From Rubritepida sp. (GTDB lineage Bacteria; Pseudomonadota; Alphaproteobacteria; Acetobacterales; Acetobacteraceae), in the NCBI GenBank assembly GCA_028291455.1, contig JAQGHY010000189.1, positions 1-46,591 of the forward strand: a stretch of 46,591 nt of DNA, given 5' to 3'. Positions 1 through 10,160 of this stretch are shown here, piece after piece; position 1 is the first letter of the stretch, and each line of letters starts with the position of its first letter. The notes beneath the pieces were generated by a model. It was not told where the DNA came from. It searched no databases and saw only the letters and a program-made list of their open reading frames with translations. Made by a program: the position numbers and the translations under genes.

Positions 1-3000
1 CACGTCGCCGGCCGCGACGCAGCAGAATTTCGGGAGCGGGACGAGTATGGAGTGCTTGAAACCCTAGCCGATCCAACCCGCGAGCACGCATTCTGCGTTG
101 TGCAAGGCGAACCAGGCTCCGGGAAATCCCACCTGATCCGATGGATTGCGGTCAATTGGCCAGTCCCCACCGATATCAAGCTGCTTCTCCGTCGTGCAGA
201 TGGGAGTCTTGAAGGCGCGCTGAGTCAACTGCGCGACCGCCTTCCAAGCGAGTTTGCTCCTCTCTTCGACAACCTAGGGCAGCGCCAGAAGGCGTCGTCA
301 CGAGGCCGTGCGAACATCTTTTTGAGCACCCTCGCCAACACACTCGAGCCAGGGCACTTCGACAAGGAACAACCTGACGAGGACTGGTGCAAGCGCTTGG
401 CGCCTGCCGAGTTGCTTGCTCACCTCAGCATCAAAGAGCGCTGGAAGGCGCCGTCCCGAATTCTCAACCTCCTCGAAGGTGCAGGGGGTGGGCGGAACTC
501 AGCGACCGCCTCATTCGACTTATTCGATATCCAAGAACTCGCCGACCTGTGCCCAGCGTTGCGCGGTCAGGCATCGATAGTGAGTTGCCAAGAACTTGTA
601 CGAAGGCTCGAACGCGAGTCCAATTCGATCAGAAATTATCGAGATCAGGAGTGGCTCGCGGACGAATTGGCAAGTGAGCATGAAGACCAATTCCCGACCA
701 GCATCGCTCTAATCAGAGCGCTCAACCTGCGCCGCAACGACGCCATTCAGAACGTGCTGGGTGTGTCGGCACAGGGCCTTAAGACTCTATTCCGCCAGGT
801 GCGCGAAGCTCTCGCGGAGCGTGGGCAGCGACTGGTGCTACTGCTTGAGGACATCACCAGTTGGGAAGGGCTCGATGACAGTCTCATCGATGTGCTGGTG
901 TTCAATGCAGCAGCACGCGGCGAAGATGATGAGAAGCCGATCTGTCCGCTGATCTCGGTCGTGGGTGTAACACCCGCCTATTACGACAAGCTGCAGAGCA
1001 ATTACCGGCAGCGCATCACCCATGAAGTTCAACTGGGCCAAGCTATCGACGGTCTTCAGGACGTGGCCACACTGCGTGGCAGCGAGACGCGACGCCAGTT
1101 CGCTGTTCGGTATCTCTCGGCGGTCCGAGCTGGTCCTGCTTTGCTCAATGAGTGGTTCAAAAAAGTACGATCGGGTAGTGACGTATCGCCTCCCAATCTG
1201 TGCGAAGCCTGTCCGCGCCAGGATAAGTGCTTTGCGGTGTTCGGAGATGTATCAGGCATCGGACTCTTTCCGTTTACGGAGCATGCCTTCGATCGCTTCT
1301 TCGAAGCACTCAAGGAGAACGACAATGGCCAGACGTGGAAAACTCCACGAGGGATTTTACAAGCCATATTGAACCCTAATCTGGTGCAGCCCGAAAGCCT
1401 CGGCGCCGGAACCTATCCCACCAGTTTCATTGAACCGGACGCCTTTCGAGCCGACCGACGATCGGATTTGGCGCTCGTTCCCCGACTGGAGCAGATTGTC
1501 AACAACAGGATCGATGCCCCGGCCGAACGCTCACGGATGAGGCGGATGCTGGCTTATTGGGCCAATCCCAATCGAGCCGACACTGAAAATGTTGCTGGAG
1601 ATCTTACATTCGCGGGCGCATCTCAATCAATCTTCGAAGCTTTCGGACTGCCATGGATCGGCGGAGATGCCACGAACACCCCGGCTGCGCCGTCCGGACC
1701 GGTCATTCTTCCGCAACCCATTATCACGCCTGCACCGACGGAGGAGGTTGAGGAGCCTGATCCGGTCGCGAAGCTGCAACTTGGTTCTTTTGCACGCCCC
1801 GCACGTCCGGCAGTTAGGGCGCCTAAACCCAAACGGCTGATGCCGAATAAAAATGAGCTTGAGCAGCTTAGAGAAGAAATTCGGACTTGGTCGACCAGCG
1901 GTAAGATCGAGAACAGCGCCAAATGGAACGAAATCCTCTACCTGATCGTGGAGCAGATTGATCTGCGAGCTATACACGTGACGCCGCCGCTCTTTAAGAA
2001 AGTCCTCACTAAAGAGATGGTAAAGTTAGAAGGTACAACCACTCGCCACCTTAACTATTTTGTGCTTCCGACCGAATTGTGGGTTCGGAACGGACTCGAG
2101 GCATTCGTTTCATTGCGTCAAGACACTGAAATGACACTTGCCGACGCCGAGTATAATCGCCGCAATCTTACGGCAATGATGCGCCGGTTGCAGCGCTCGG
2201 TCGCATCGTTCATCGATAGCAAAGTCCCGAAGCTTGCCGACGGCGGCCGCTGGGCACCGGTGAAGACTTTTGCTCAGATCCTCCTAGCGAGGGCCTATCT
2301 TCGTGGTGCGGCGCGAGCAGACGCACCGCTCGTCGATCAGATGAGGGCGGTATTGAGCGACGAAGGATTGTCGGAAACCGACTTCTCCGCACGCAGCATG
2401 CCGTGGCAAGAATGGTTGAACGCAACGAAGGGCTTTCACGAACGCCTCCGGCTGGAATTGCGAGCGATGGTCAGTCTTCGCCTTGGCGATGCTAAAGAAG
2501 GCATGGGTGGCGGCTCAGCGCTTGTAGATGCAAGTGATCTCGCCACCGCAATCGTACAATTCAACGAGAGCGGAAAGTTTGACCCGATCCCAGAAGAGAG
2601 TGCCGGACTGCCCGAACTCTATCGCAAGGCTCGCGAACTCGCGCAGCATTGGACCGAAAAGTGCTTCCAGATTGAGCGTGTTGAGCATGAACAAATTACG
2701 GGCAGAAGCCAAAGCGTGTCTTCCCTGCTACGTGGCAGAGATATCGTAACCCATGTCGCACGCTTGGATACTTGCATAAGCGGAATTGTGGGCCAACTTC
2801 CGAGCGTCGCCATCGCCAAAGTTCAAAACTGGAAACAAACATTTGTCCGTCTAAGTCCGAAGCTTGATGAAGGTGCCGGCGCCCGTATCGAGGAGTTGAT
2901 CCTCGCGCTGGAGGACGAAGTGCTTCCCGTAAAGCTGTTGCCCCGCCTGACTTGGCTAGCGCATCAACCCGTTCGAGATCTCCAGGACGTGTTGACGACG

Positions 3001-3147
3001 CTGCAAGCAGGGGAGCGGGCCGTCGAAGAACTACGCGATCACGCGCGCGACTGCGTCTGGGAAGCAGGTACCGGATCGCTTGAGGATGTGCATGCCGTCG
3101 GACGGGCGATCCGTTTGGCAGTCATTGACTTTGAGTTGGAGGAGTAG
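1..3147 (+). CDS. Large P-loop ATPase of a putative defence system (5' partial)
   Basis: The frame is open to the left edge, so the true start lies outside the window; an internal GTG at 52 is only an apparent start. About 1048 residues are visible, numbered here from the first base. A Walker A motif GEPGSGKS is at residues 36-43 and a Walker B-like stretch LVLLLEDI at about 278-285. A cysteine group C-x2-C-x5-C (401, 404, 410) could bind zinc. The second half is helical, with a Pro- and charge-rich linker near 550-600. The early ATPase module plus Cys cluster plus long helical tail recalls the large ATPases of Dpd (DpdH) and BREX (PglY/BrxC) systems; this is a resemblance by eye, not a proven assignment. 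It is followed 4 bp later by a small helical protein gene and faces the helicase-nuclease unit. Likely role, inferred: ATP-driven sensor or loader for the nucleic-acid-processing partners. Confidence 0.75.
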   Translation, partial: HVAGRDAAEFRERDEYGVLETLADPTREHAFCVVQGEPGSGKSHLIRWIAVNWPVPTDIKLLLRRADGSLEGALSQLRDRLPSEFAPLFDNLGQRQKASSRGRANIFLSTLANTLEPGHFDKEQPDEDWCKRLAPAELLAHLSIKERWKAPSRILNLLEGAGGGRNSATASFDLFDIQELADLCPALRGQASIVSCQELVRRLERESNSIRNYRDQEWLADELASEHEDQFPTSIALIRALNLRRNDAIQNVLGVSAQGLKTLFRQVREALAERGQRLVLLLEDITSWEGLDDSLIDVLVFNAAARGEDDEKPICPLISVVGVTPAYYDKLQSNYRQRITHEVQLGQAIDGLQDVATLRGSETRRQFAVRYLSAVRAGPALLNEWFKKVRSGSDVSPPNLCEACPRQDKCFAVFGDVSGIGLFPFTEHAFDRFFEALKENDNGQTWKTPRGILQAILNPNLVQPESLGAGTYPTSFIEPDAFRADRRSDLALVPRLEQIVNNRIDAPAERSRMRRMLAYWANPNRADTENVAGDLTFAGASQSIFEAFGLPWIGGDATNTPAAPSGPVILPQPIITPAPTEEVEEPDPVAKLQLGSFARPARPAVRAPKPKRLMPNKNELEQLREEIRTWSTSGKIENSAKWNEILYLIVEQIDLRAIHVTPPLFKKVLTKEMVKLEGTTTRHLNYFVLPTELWVRNGLEAFVSLRQDTEMTLADAEYNRRNLTAMMRRLQRSVASFIDSKVPKLADGGRWAPVKTFAQILLARAYLRGAARADAPLVDQMRAVLSDEGLSETDFSARSMPWQEWLNATKGFHERLRLELRAMVSLRLGDAKEGMGGGSALVDASDLATAIVQFNESGKFDPIPEESAGLPELYRKARELAQHWTEKCFQIERVEHEQITGRSQSVSSLLRGRDIVTHVARLDTCISGIVGQLPSVAIAKVQNWKQTFVRLSPKLDEGAGARIEELILALEDEVLPVKLLPRLTWLAHQPVRDLQDVLTTLQAGERAVEELRDHARDCVWEAGTGSLEDVHAVGRAIRLAVIDFELEE

Positions 3148-3151
3148 TGGC

Positions 3152-3856
3152 GTGGGCGATGCACTCCTTGAAGCCGAAGAGCTCCTCGAACAACTTCCAG
3201 CGGCGGTTGTCAGGCGTGAACTCGGGGATCGACTTGGCAAGGCGCTCAACGATCTGAGCACGTCCGATCGCCAGGTCCGAAGGATAAAGGACGCCCTTAA
3301 GATCACCAAATTGATACAGTTTGGCAGCATCAATCATCAGCGCGAAGCCCTCACCACCATGGTCGATTGGGCGCTCACGGTAGGAGAGGATCTAGAGAAG
3401 GCCCAAGACGCGGAGGCGCTACGAAAGGCAGTTTACGACTATACGAAAGACCTCAACAAATCGATCGCCGACCTCGAACGTTTGATCCGACAGCATTGGC
3501 AATCCGTTGTTACGGAGCGTTTTCAGCCCCTCCGCGGCCTCGGTGAGCTTCTGGCACTGATGAACGTGTCAAATGATCTGGGCCAGAGGCTGAAGCGGTG
3601 CGGTGAAATGGGTCAGGCTTCGACCAGCGTAGTTTCAAATACAGAATTGCTGTCCACCATCGAGAATCTACTCGCTCAATATGAGGATTTGCAGGAGGAG
3701 CGCAGGCGAGAGATCAGCGAGGATGAAGTCGGGGACTTCATCAACGCTTTAGCCGAAAAGCGAGCGACACTAGTGATGGTTACGTTGAAAGTTCGCGAGT
3801 GGCTGGCTGACCACAATGCGCTGGATCGCTTAGGGCTCACTACCCGCCAGCTATAA
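3152..3856 (+). CDS. Uncharacterised 234-residue helical protein, ATPase partner
   Basis: The start chosen is GTG at 3152, because a strong ribosome binding site GGAGGAG (3138-3144) lies 7 nt upstream, inside the end of the ATPase gene. The longer frame from 3080 would overlap the ATPase by 68 bp with a poor N-terminus. The product is almost entirely charged helix, rich in Leu, Glu, Arg and Gln, with probable coiled-coil stretches near residues 75-130 and 175-215. I see no signal peptide, membrane segment or catalytic motif, and I do not recognise the family. The 4-bp gap to the ATPase stop suggests a single transcript and a physical partner, perhaps an adaptor or scaffold. Its last 17 bp overlap the 3' end of the convergent helicase gene. 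Confidence 0.7.
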   Translation: MGDALLEAEELLEQLPAAVVRRELGDRLGKALNDLSTSDRQVRRIKDALKITKLIQFGSINHQREALTTMVDWALTVGEDLEKAQDAEALRKAVYDYTKDLNKSIADLERLIRQHWQSVVTERFQPLRGLGELLALMNVSNDLGQRLKRCGEMGQASTSVVSNTELLSTIENLLAQYEDLQEERRREISEDEVGDFINALAEKRATLVMVTLKVREWLADHNALDRLGLTTRQL

Positions 3857-6800
3857 AGCTCTGCAACAGCGAACGGCTGACGCTGGCTTCCACCAAACTG
3901 TCGCTCATAAGGTCGCTCTGCTGATGCACACAACTCCTGCAACCGTCGGCACAGAGGGGCGCTGCTAGCCGGAAAATCTGCTCCGCAACACGTGCTCCGG
4001 GCGTCAGCGACCCTTCGGCGTTTGGATCATGCTCCGCATAAGCGGTGTAGAGCCTATGCAATACCCCTGCTTCACCAGTTGTCGCCGCTGCGACGCCCGC
4101 CGAGGCAAGTTCCCACCCCGCAACTGGCCGATCCAATCCATCGAGCAAACGCCCCCGAACCGCCTCGATATCCGAGGCAAGATCGTAAAGCGCGAAGGTT
4201 TCCGCCTCGACCGCCTCCTGCGCGAAAAGGATACGAGCGAGCACGGGCGGCACCTTCTCAGCGCCTGGCTCTAAATCCGACGCGATCATGGCAAACGTGA
4301 TGGCGTCGCGCGGGTCCATTTGTCGCCAGGCCGCGTGACGATCGGTCATTTCCCAGAACCGCCTCACCATCGCGTCTTCGTCGGCATTCGGGCAAGCGCC
4401 GAGGAAACCGGAACCGACCAACGTGGCAACGGCCTCCCAGTTGTCGATCACTCCGCGCAGGGTCCCGTCGCCATGCGCGCCGGCCTCGCAGACGGTGACG
4501 ATCGTGTCGCTGTTCTCGCCAAATTGGAGAGGCAGCAGCACATGGGCGAGCAATTGCCGCTCGGCGCCCTGGCCAACCTGCGCGACGAGGAGTTTCAGGC
4601 GCAAGGCTAGGCCGTGAAGGATGGCCGAGCGGAGATATGCTCGAAAAGCCTCATCGTCGCGCGCCTCCCTTAGCGCCTCCGTCAGAATTGGATGAAACCC
4701 ATCGATTCCGAGCGCAATCGCAGCGCGCTCAACGCGCGCCGCGGTCATCATTGGATGCTGTCCAAGAAGCTGGTCACGGACCCCGACAAACAGCGTTTTC
4801 AGAGCGTCCGGAGACCAAAAGCGCCCAAGACGGCGAAGCTGTGAACTGAAAGAAGGGTGTACCGCGGCTGCGATGATAACGGCACCGAGCCGTGCATCGT
4901 AGCCGGCTATGCCTATCGCCCGACCACGACTCTCGACGAGATAGCGAAGGAACTGGGCCTCATGCCAACGACGCCGGCCAGGAGCCTTGGAAAGTTCCTC
5001 GACGACGGTGTCGATAAAACCGTCAAGCCGTTCGCGATCAATCGTGAATTGCAATCCTTCAGTGGCGACCTGATAGCCGTGCAGTAGCGGACGTCCGCTG
5101 TCGGGGTCGGTGAATATCTGCGAGATGCTCAGTGGGACCATACCCGGCTGTTTGAAGCGGACCTCTGCGTCAGCGCCCCAAAACACGCGCGCAACGTCCA
5201 GTCCCGACGGCTTGCCTGCGGTCTGATCGCCGACGTAGGCGACAACCTCGGCGATTTGAGGTAACGCTTTGGCAACAACCCTAATCGCGCGGGAATGATC
5301 TGTTGCCACTAGCAGGAATCCCCGCAATCCGGCGTGAGAATCATGCCGCAACGGAATCGGCCCAGGGTCATTGACGTCCAAATGCACAAACGTTGGGTCG
5401 CGGTCGGGCGCGAAGCCGATTTCGGGCGTCCAGTCCGCGCCTGCCATCCATCCCATAGGCTCGAGTGTTGCAATGACCGGACGACATAGGTCGCTATGAA
5501 TGCCTGCCAGTGACGCGCGTACGTCGACGGGCAATTCGGCAAGCAGTGCTGCGCTGTCGGACCGCAACGGCTGGCGCTCTGCGGAAGTATAGTCGGTGCT
5601 CGCGAGCCAGGGCGCACGACCATGGACTGGCGGACGCCAGTGTACAACGGAACTGCTGTATCGACGAGTGGCGTTGCCGGGCGCGATGGCCGTTAGGGCC
5701 AGCCCGATATCCTCAGCTCCGCCCCCACCGACGTGGCGGCCGGCGACCGTGAGCGCCGGCAGATTGATTGTATCGAAGAGGAGATTAGGGGCCCACCGGA
5801 GCCCGCGGCGAAGCTCGCTGAGAAAGCGAGGCGAAAGGGCAGGTTGAGCGGCGATCGCGGCAGCCCAGAACTCCTCTACGCCGGCGACCCTTAATTCTGC
5901 CCAAATGTCTGAGCCTAACACCCGCTCCGCAAGCTCGCCGGCCTTGACAAGCATCGCGCGTTTGGGCACGAGGCCGGGTCTCAATTCCTCGCCGCGCGCA
6001 ACGCACCGCGCCAGGCCGTCGAGGATTGCTGTTAGCGCCTGACCGCGCCGGACGAAGAAATTGTCGGGATTGATCGGAATGCGGAACCCTGATGGCGAGA
6101 TCATCTCGGCCGGGCGTCGAAAAAACCAACCGTCTCGCGGCGAGTAGATCGAGAGCGTCACTGCCGTCGTTGGGCGATCGTCGGCATTGCGCCCGCCCCG
6201 CCCCTTGCGCTGAACGAAGCTCGCGACGTTCTTCGGCGCGTAGTGCTGATAGACCAGCGTGATGTCTGGGTCATCGTAGCCCACCTCAAGCGAGGAGGTC
6301 GCAAATACGATATCTGATCCTTTCACGATCGCTTCGGCATCGCTGTTGGTGCCTGAATAAATGGGCGAACGCGCAACGCGAAGCGGGCTTCCGGGCACAC
6401 GACGTCCGGCTGCACCACGTTGATGAGGGTCATTTGCCGCGAACCACCAGCATTCGCCGTCAGCAAACTTGTCGCAGCCTATCGGCTCCCGGCAACATTC
6501 CGTCTGAGGCTGACCATTAGCATCGTCACCGAAGTCGGTGATCCGAAGAGACGCCAGTTCCTTGCCTTCTTCGGCGTCGGTGTAGGCTCCATGGAGGCGC
6601 CGCATCTTGTCGATGGAATCAAAGAATACGAGGCCGCGATAACCACCCGAAACGCTGGTGCGCCTCCGCATTCCATGACCGATGCACATTAGCCTCTGGA
6701 TTGTGGTCGACGCGCCTGCGATATCGGCACCTCGCGATTCGACTTCCGGTTGAATAAAATAGAATACCTCGCGGCCGCGAGGATTGATCTCAAGCTGGTC

Positions 6801-9800
6801 GGGATTGGGCCGGATGGTGCGAACATCGTCCCGACCGATCAGCCGGCCCCAAGCATCGCCGGGGTCGGACATGGTGGCGCTCATTCCGATCGAGACGAGC
6901 GACCGTCCGTCGCCCGCATTACTCTCGGCGCGTGCTGCGAGGCGACGAAGGGTCATCCCCACCTGGGCGCCGTGGATGTGCGTGTAGAGATGGATTTCGT
7001 CAGCCAGAAGAGCTCTAGGCGCGGCAAAGTCCGAGCAGTCGCCAAATAGCGCGCCATAGCGAGGGTCGTGCAACCACTGATGCAAACTGTCGGTCGTCGG
7101 TAGAAAAAGGGACGGTGGACGCTGACGGAGTTTCGCCTTCGATCCGATCCAGCCGTCGTACCGCCAATCTCCGGTGGAGCAGACGAGCGCGTCCGCGCCG
7201 TTCCGTCCTCCGTCGACGCGCAAGTGAAGACCATGGCCGCAGATCGGGCACGCGAAGAAGGGGAATTCATAGGCGCCCGGACCGGCACCCCGCCAAGCAT
7301 CACGATAGCGCTCCTGCATGGCCTCGAAACTATCCGGAACGTCCGAGACTTGGAGACCGAGCGTCAGCAGGGGCAAATCGGGGACACTTGCTAACGCGGA
7401 GAGATAGCCTGCGAGACGCTGCGCCTGGTTGGCCGCCAGCCGGATGCGCGGATAGGCCAGAATTGCTCGAACACCGACAATGCCTTCCAGCGCATCGCCA
7501 AGCGCGCCGGCAATCAAAGGTAGGACTGCGGCCTCTGTCTTCCCTGATCCGGTATCTGCCGCGATGGCAAGGCTCGGAGAACCCTCCCCCCGCCACGCTT
7601 CGAGCCCTTCCAACAATCCTCGGCGCTGAAAGTCTGCCAGGGAGGCGCCTTCTCCCCACTGCCCTGCGAGTGAACGACACAGACCTTCTAGCGCCTGACA
7701 TTGGGCCGGGGTCGCGACAGAAATTGCCTCATCGAAAACCACGCGCAGAGGCTGGTTGCGCACGGGCTTGTTCCGATCGCGCAGTTCCACCTTCAAATTG
7801 CGGACCAGGTACGGCCGGTCTGCCGCATCGTCGTTCTTGAAGCGCTGCTTTACGTGCCGAACCTCGCGGGCAATCTCGGCGACACGACTACGAACGCGCG
7901 CATCTTGGGCGAGCATGACATGGCTATTGGCCTCTAGCCGCGAGAGCGCTGACAGCACCTCATCGGCCGACCGTTGAGCAGTGCGCGCGAGTGCGACGGT
8001 CGAGGTCCAAGAGTCGAAGATGCCAAAATTGATCCGAGCCGCTTCGATATCTTCGAGATGATTTAGCAGCAAGAAATCATCGTCGGTGGTCCCTGGTAAC
8101 GGCTCATCGGGTACCTCGTCGGCAACTTCGGTGATCGGAACCACGATCGAAATCGTCATCGCGCCGCCGGCCGCGCCGAGTATCAGAAGGCCTTCCGACT
8201 GAAGGGTCTGGATGATCGGTAACAAGATGTCCTCGCCCCGCTCGGACATCCAGGCAAAGCGATCACGCGCCTGGCCGTAGAAGCAATATCTACCCGATCG
8301 CGCCTCGCGGATCACCGCTCCGATCCGGGCGCGCGCCGCTTCGATCTCCGCCGGATAGACTCGACGGGGCGCTTCGAAGGGCTTGGCCTGCCAAAAGCGT
8401 CCTAAGCGACCGTCGCGTTCGGTCAGAGATATCCAGCCACGCATGTGGAGGAGGCGGGCATCCGTGAACGGTTCCGTGGCCATCGCCATCGCCCGCTTGA
8501 CCTGACTGAGCCCGGCCGTCCCAAAATTGTTGCCGGCAGCGACGCGGCGGATTGCGGCGAGCAAACCCTCCAATGCGGGCGTCATCTCCGGAGCCTGCTC
8601 CTCGACCTCCGGATCAGGTGTCAGATCCAATTCGAGGCTGTCGCCTTCAAACCCACGTCCACGTATCTGCGTGCGGACTTGGCGTCCGGAGGGTCCATCA
8701 AGCACTGTCTCCACGAGCAGGTCGCACGAGTAGACGAACTCGCGGAGCAACTCCGCTTTATCCATCGTCTCCTGTTCACCGGGAACGGCCTCGAGAAGCC
8801 GCCGACTGATGATGAGCACAAGCTTCGTCCGCGCGCGGGTCGAAGCAACGTTGAGCCGTTCCGGAGAGAATATAAACTCGGCTTCAGCCAGGGCGAATTC
8901 GGGATCCGAAACGCAGTAAGAGAGGATGACGGCATCTCGCTCCTTGCCCTGGATCCGATCGACGGTCTCGACGAAGGCGCCCGACCTGAGCGTTGCCGGC
9001 ATCATCGCGCGGATTGCAGCATTCTGCGCTCGGTGAGGGCTGACGACAGCCGCGACTTCGGACCAGAATTCGGCGGTCGTTGGCCGCCCATTCTTCCCCA
9101 CAACTCTATCTGCCAATTCAGACGTAAATTTGGCCGCAAGGGCTGCCTCGAAGGGATTGGAGGTAGCGCCGGCTAGCCCATCATGCACCAGAATGACGAC
9201 GGGAAGCCCGGGGTCCAGCGCGATGCGGGATACCAGGCAGAGACTGTCACGCCAATCGCTCCGCAGATGCAGACGAGTGGTCGGGGCGGCAGAGAAGTAA
9301 CGGCCCGGGTAGAACTTGCGCTCGGGGAATTGGGCCAGCGGCCCGTTAAGCCGGAAGGTTTCTTCGAGCGGAAACTCTGCGGCCTGAGCCGACTTCAGAA
9401 ATGCATAGAGTGACCCGCCTAGTTCCCGATCGTCGATCCGCGTGGACCGCATGGACCGCACCGGCGGCAATTGCTGGTCATCTCCGGAAACGACGATACG
9501 GCAATCAGGGGCCATCCCGGCTAGGGCCATAAGCCCTTGACTGAGCACCATCTGCGAGGCTTCGTCGATGCAGACTAGATCGAACAACGGTGCCGTCGGA
9601 CCGTCGACCGTGGGCAGAACTCCCGAGCTTATGAGACGATAGAGCGACCAGATCGTCGCGCCGATTACGACTCTGCCGCTCGCAATCTCCTGAGCGAGTT
9701 CGGCTTCGTCACCGCGCCCGAGCACCTGCACGCTGGATGCGAGACCGCCGCTCGGCGGCGATCCGAAATATATAGGAGCTGGCGCGGTAGTGTCATGGAC

Positions 9801-10160
9801 TGCATGGCGTTTCGATACCGCATCGAGAACATTGCCAACCGCATTCTTTGTGAACGCTGTGACGAGCGTGCGGGCCGGGCGTTCATTCGCCGGCCGCACG
9901 GCGCCGAACCCGGCAATCAGCCACGAGAGGAGATGGGTCTTTCCGGTGCCAGGAGGGCCTAGAACGAGGCCCACTCGCTTGTCCGCAAGGCCGCGCCAAG
10001 CTGCGACCTGAGCTGGCCTAAGCGAACGATCGCCGGTCGCGGCGATGGAGGGGATCGCGAAGCCATCGAGTCCCTGGACCCAAAGGTCCCCATCGCGTGC
10101 CGTGGCTGCGAAATCGCTCGGGCTCCTGAGGAAACTCAGGATATCTTCGCGCGTCGTCAT
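3840..10160 (-). CDS. Giant double helicase: Dna2-like SF1 fused to SF2/DUF1998-type helicase
   Basis: The 2106-residue protein carries two complete motor modules. The N-terminal SF1 module resembles the Dna2/UPF1 helicases: GPPGTGKT (68-75), DEAS (199-202), GDDQQLPPV (226-234), IQGKERDAVILS (403-414) and a motif VI ending in TRARTKL. A middle region of about 460-850 may hold winged helices. The second module is SF2: DTGSGKT (869-875), DEIH (1054-1057), a SAT motif soon after, and QRKGRGGR (1317-1324). A CPIC pair (971, 974) is inserted between the first two SF2 motifs, and another Cys-rich patch lies near 1240. The C-terminus has C-x3-C-x2-C-V-H (2070-2079), like the DUF1998/MZB cluster of DrmA/DrmB, DpdJ and DruE helicases. 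The ATG overlaps the nuclease stop codon (ATGA), so the two are coupled. Inferred role: unwinding or translocating foreign DNA for the nuclease. Confidence 0.85.
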   Translation of the reverse strand: MTTREDILSFLRSPSDFAATARDGDLWVQGLDGFAIPSIAATGDRSLRPAQVAAWRGLADKRVGLVLGPPGTGKTHLLSWLIAGFGAVRPANERPARTLVTAFTKNAVGNVLDAVSKRHAVHDTTAPAPIYFGSPPSGGLASSVQVLGRGDEAELAQEIASGRVVIGATIWSLYRLISSGVLPTVDGPTAPLFDLVCIDEASQMVLSQGLMALAGMAPDCRIVVSGDDQQLPPVRSMRSTRIDDRELGGSLYAFLKSAQAAEFPLEETFRLNGPLAQFPERKFYPGRYFSAAPTTRLHLRSDWRDSLCLVSRIALDPGLPVVILVHDGLAGATSNPFEAALAAKFTSELADRVVGKNGRPTTAEFWSEVAAVVSPHRAQNAAIRAMMPATLRSGAFVETVDRIQGKERDAVILSYCVSDPEFALAEAEFIFSPERLNVASTRARTKLVLIISRRLLEAVPGEQETMDKAELLREFVYSCDLLVETVLDGPSGRQVRTQIRGRGFEGDSLELDLTPDPEVEEQAPEMTPALEGLLAAIRRVAAGNNFGTAGLSQVKRAMAMATEPFTDARLLHMRGWISLTERDGRLGRFWQAKPFEAPRRVYPAEIEAARARIGAVIREARSGRYCFYGQARDRFAWMSERGEDILLPIIQTLQSEGLLILGAAGGAMTISIVVPITEVADEVPDEPLPGTTDDDFLLLNHLEDIEAARINFGIFDSWTSTVALARTAQRSADEVLSALSRLEANSHVMLAQDARVRSRVAEIAREVRHVKQRFKNDDAADRPYLVRNLKVELRDRNKPVRNQPLRVVFDEAISVATPAQCQALEGLCRSLAGQWGEGASLADFQRRGLLEGLEAWRGEGSPSLAIAADTGSGKTEAAVLPLIAGALGDALEGIVGVRAILAYPRIRLAANQAQRLAGYLSALASVPDLPLLTLGLQVSDVPDSFEAMQERYRDAWRGAGPGAYEFPFFACPICGHGLHLRVDGGRNGADALVCSTGDWRYDGWIGSKAKLRQRPPSLFLPTTDSLHQWLHDPRYGALFGDCSDFAAPRALLADEIHLYTHIHGAQVGMTLRRLAARAESNAGDGRSLVSIGMSATMSDPGDAWGRLIGRDDVRTIRPNPDQLEINPRGREVFYFIQPEVESRGADIAGASTTIQRLMCIGHGMRRRTSVSGGYRGLVFFDSIDKMRRLHGAYTDAEEGKELASLRITDFGDDANGQPQTECCREPIGCDKFADGECWWFAANDPHQRGAAGRRVPGSPLRVARSPIYSGTNSDAEAIVKGSDIVFATSSLEVGYDDPDITLVYQHYAPKNVASFVQRKGRGGRNADDRPTTAVTLSIYSPRDGWFFRRPAEMISPSGFRIPINPDNFFVRRGQALTAILDGLARCVARGEELRPGLVPKRAMLVKAGELAERVLGSDIWAELRVAGVEEFWAAAIAAQPALSPRFLSELRRGLRWAPNLLFDTINLPALTVAGRHVGGGGAEDIGLALTAIAPGNATRRYSSSVVHWRPPVHGRAPWLASTDYTSAERQPLRSDSAALLAELPVDVRASLAGIHSDLCRPVIATLEPMGWMAGADWTPEIGFAPDRDPTFVHLDVNDPGPIPLRHDSHAGLRGFLLVATDHSRAIRVVAKALPQIAEVVAYVGDQTAGKPSGLDVARVFWGADAEVRFKQPGMVPLSISQIFTDPDSGRPLLHGYQVATEGLQFTIDRERLDGFIDTVVEELSKAPGRRRWHEAQFLRYLVESRGRAIGIAGYDARLGAVIIAAAVHPSFSSQLRRLGRFWSPDALKTLFVGVRDQLLGQHPMMTAARVERAAIALGIDGFHPILTEALREARDDEAFRAYLRSAILHGLALRLKLLVAQVGQGAERQLLAHVLLPLQFGENSDTIVTVCEAGAHGDGTLRGVIDNWEAVATLVGSGFLGACPNADEDAMVRRFWEMTDRHAAWRQMDPRDAITFAMIASDLEPGAEKVPPVLARILFAQEAVEAETFALYDLASDIEAVRGRLLDGLDRPVAGWELASAGVAAATTGEAGVLHRLYTAYAEHDPNAEGSLTPGARVAEQIFRLAAPLCADGCRSCVHQQSDLMSDSLVEASVSRSLLQSFIAGG

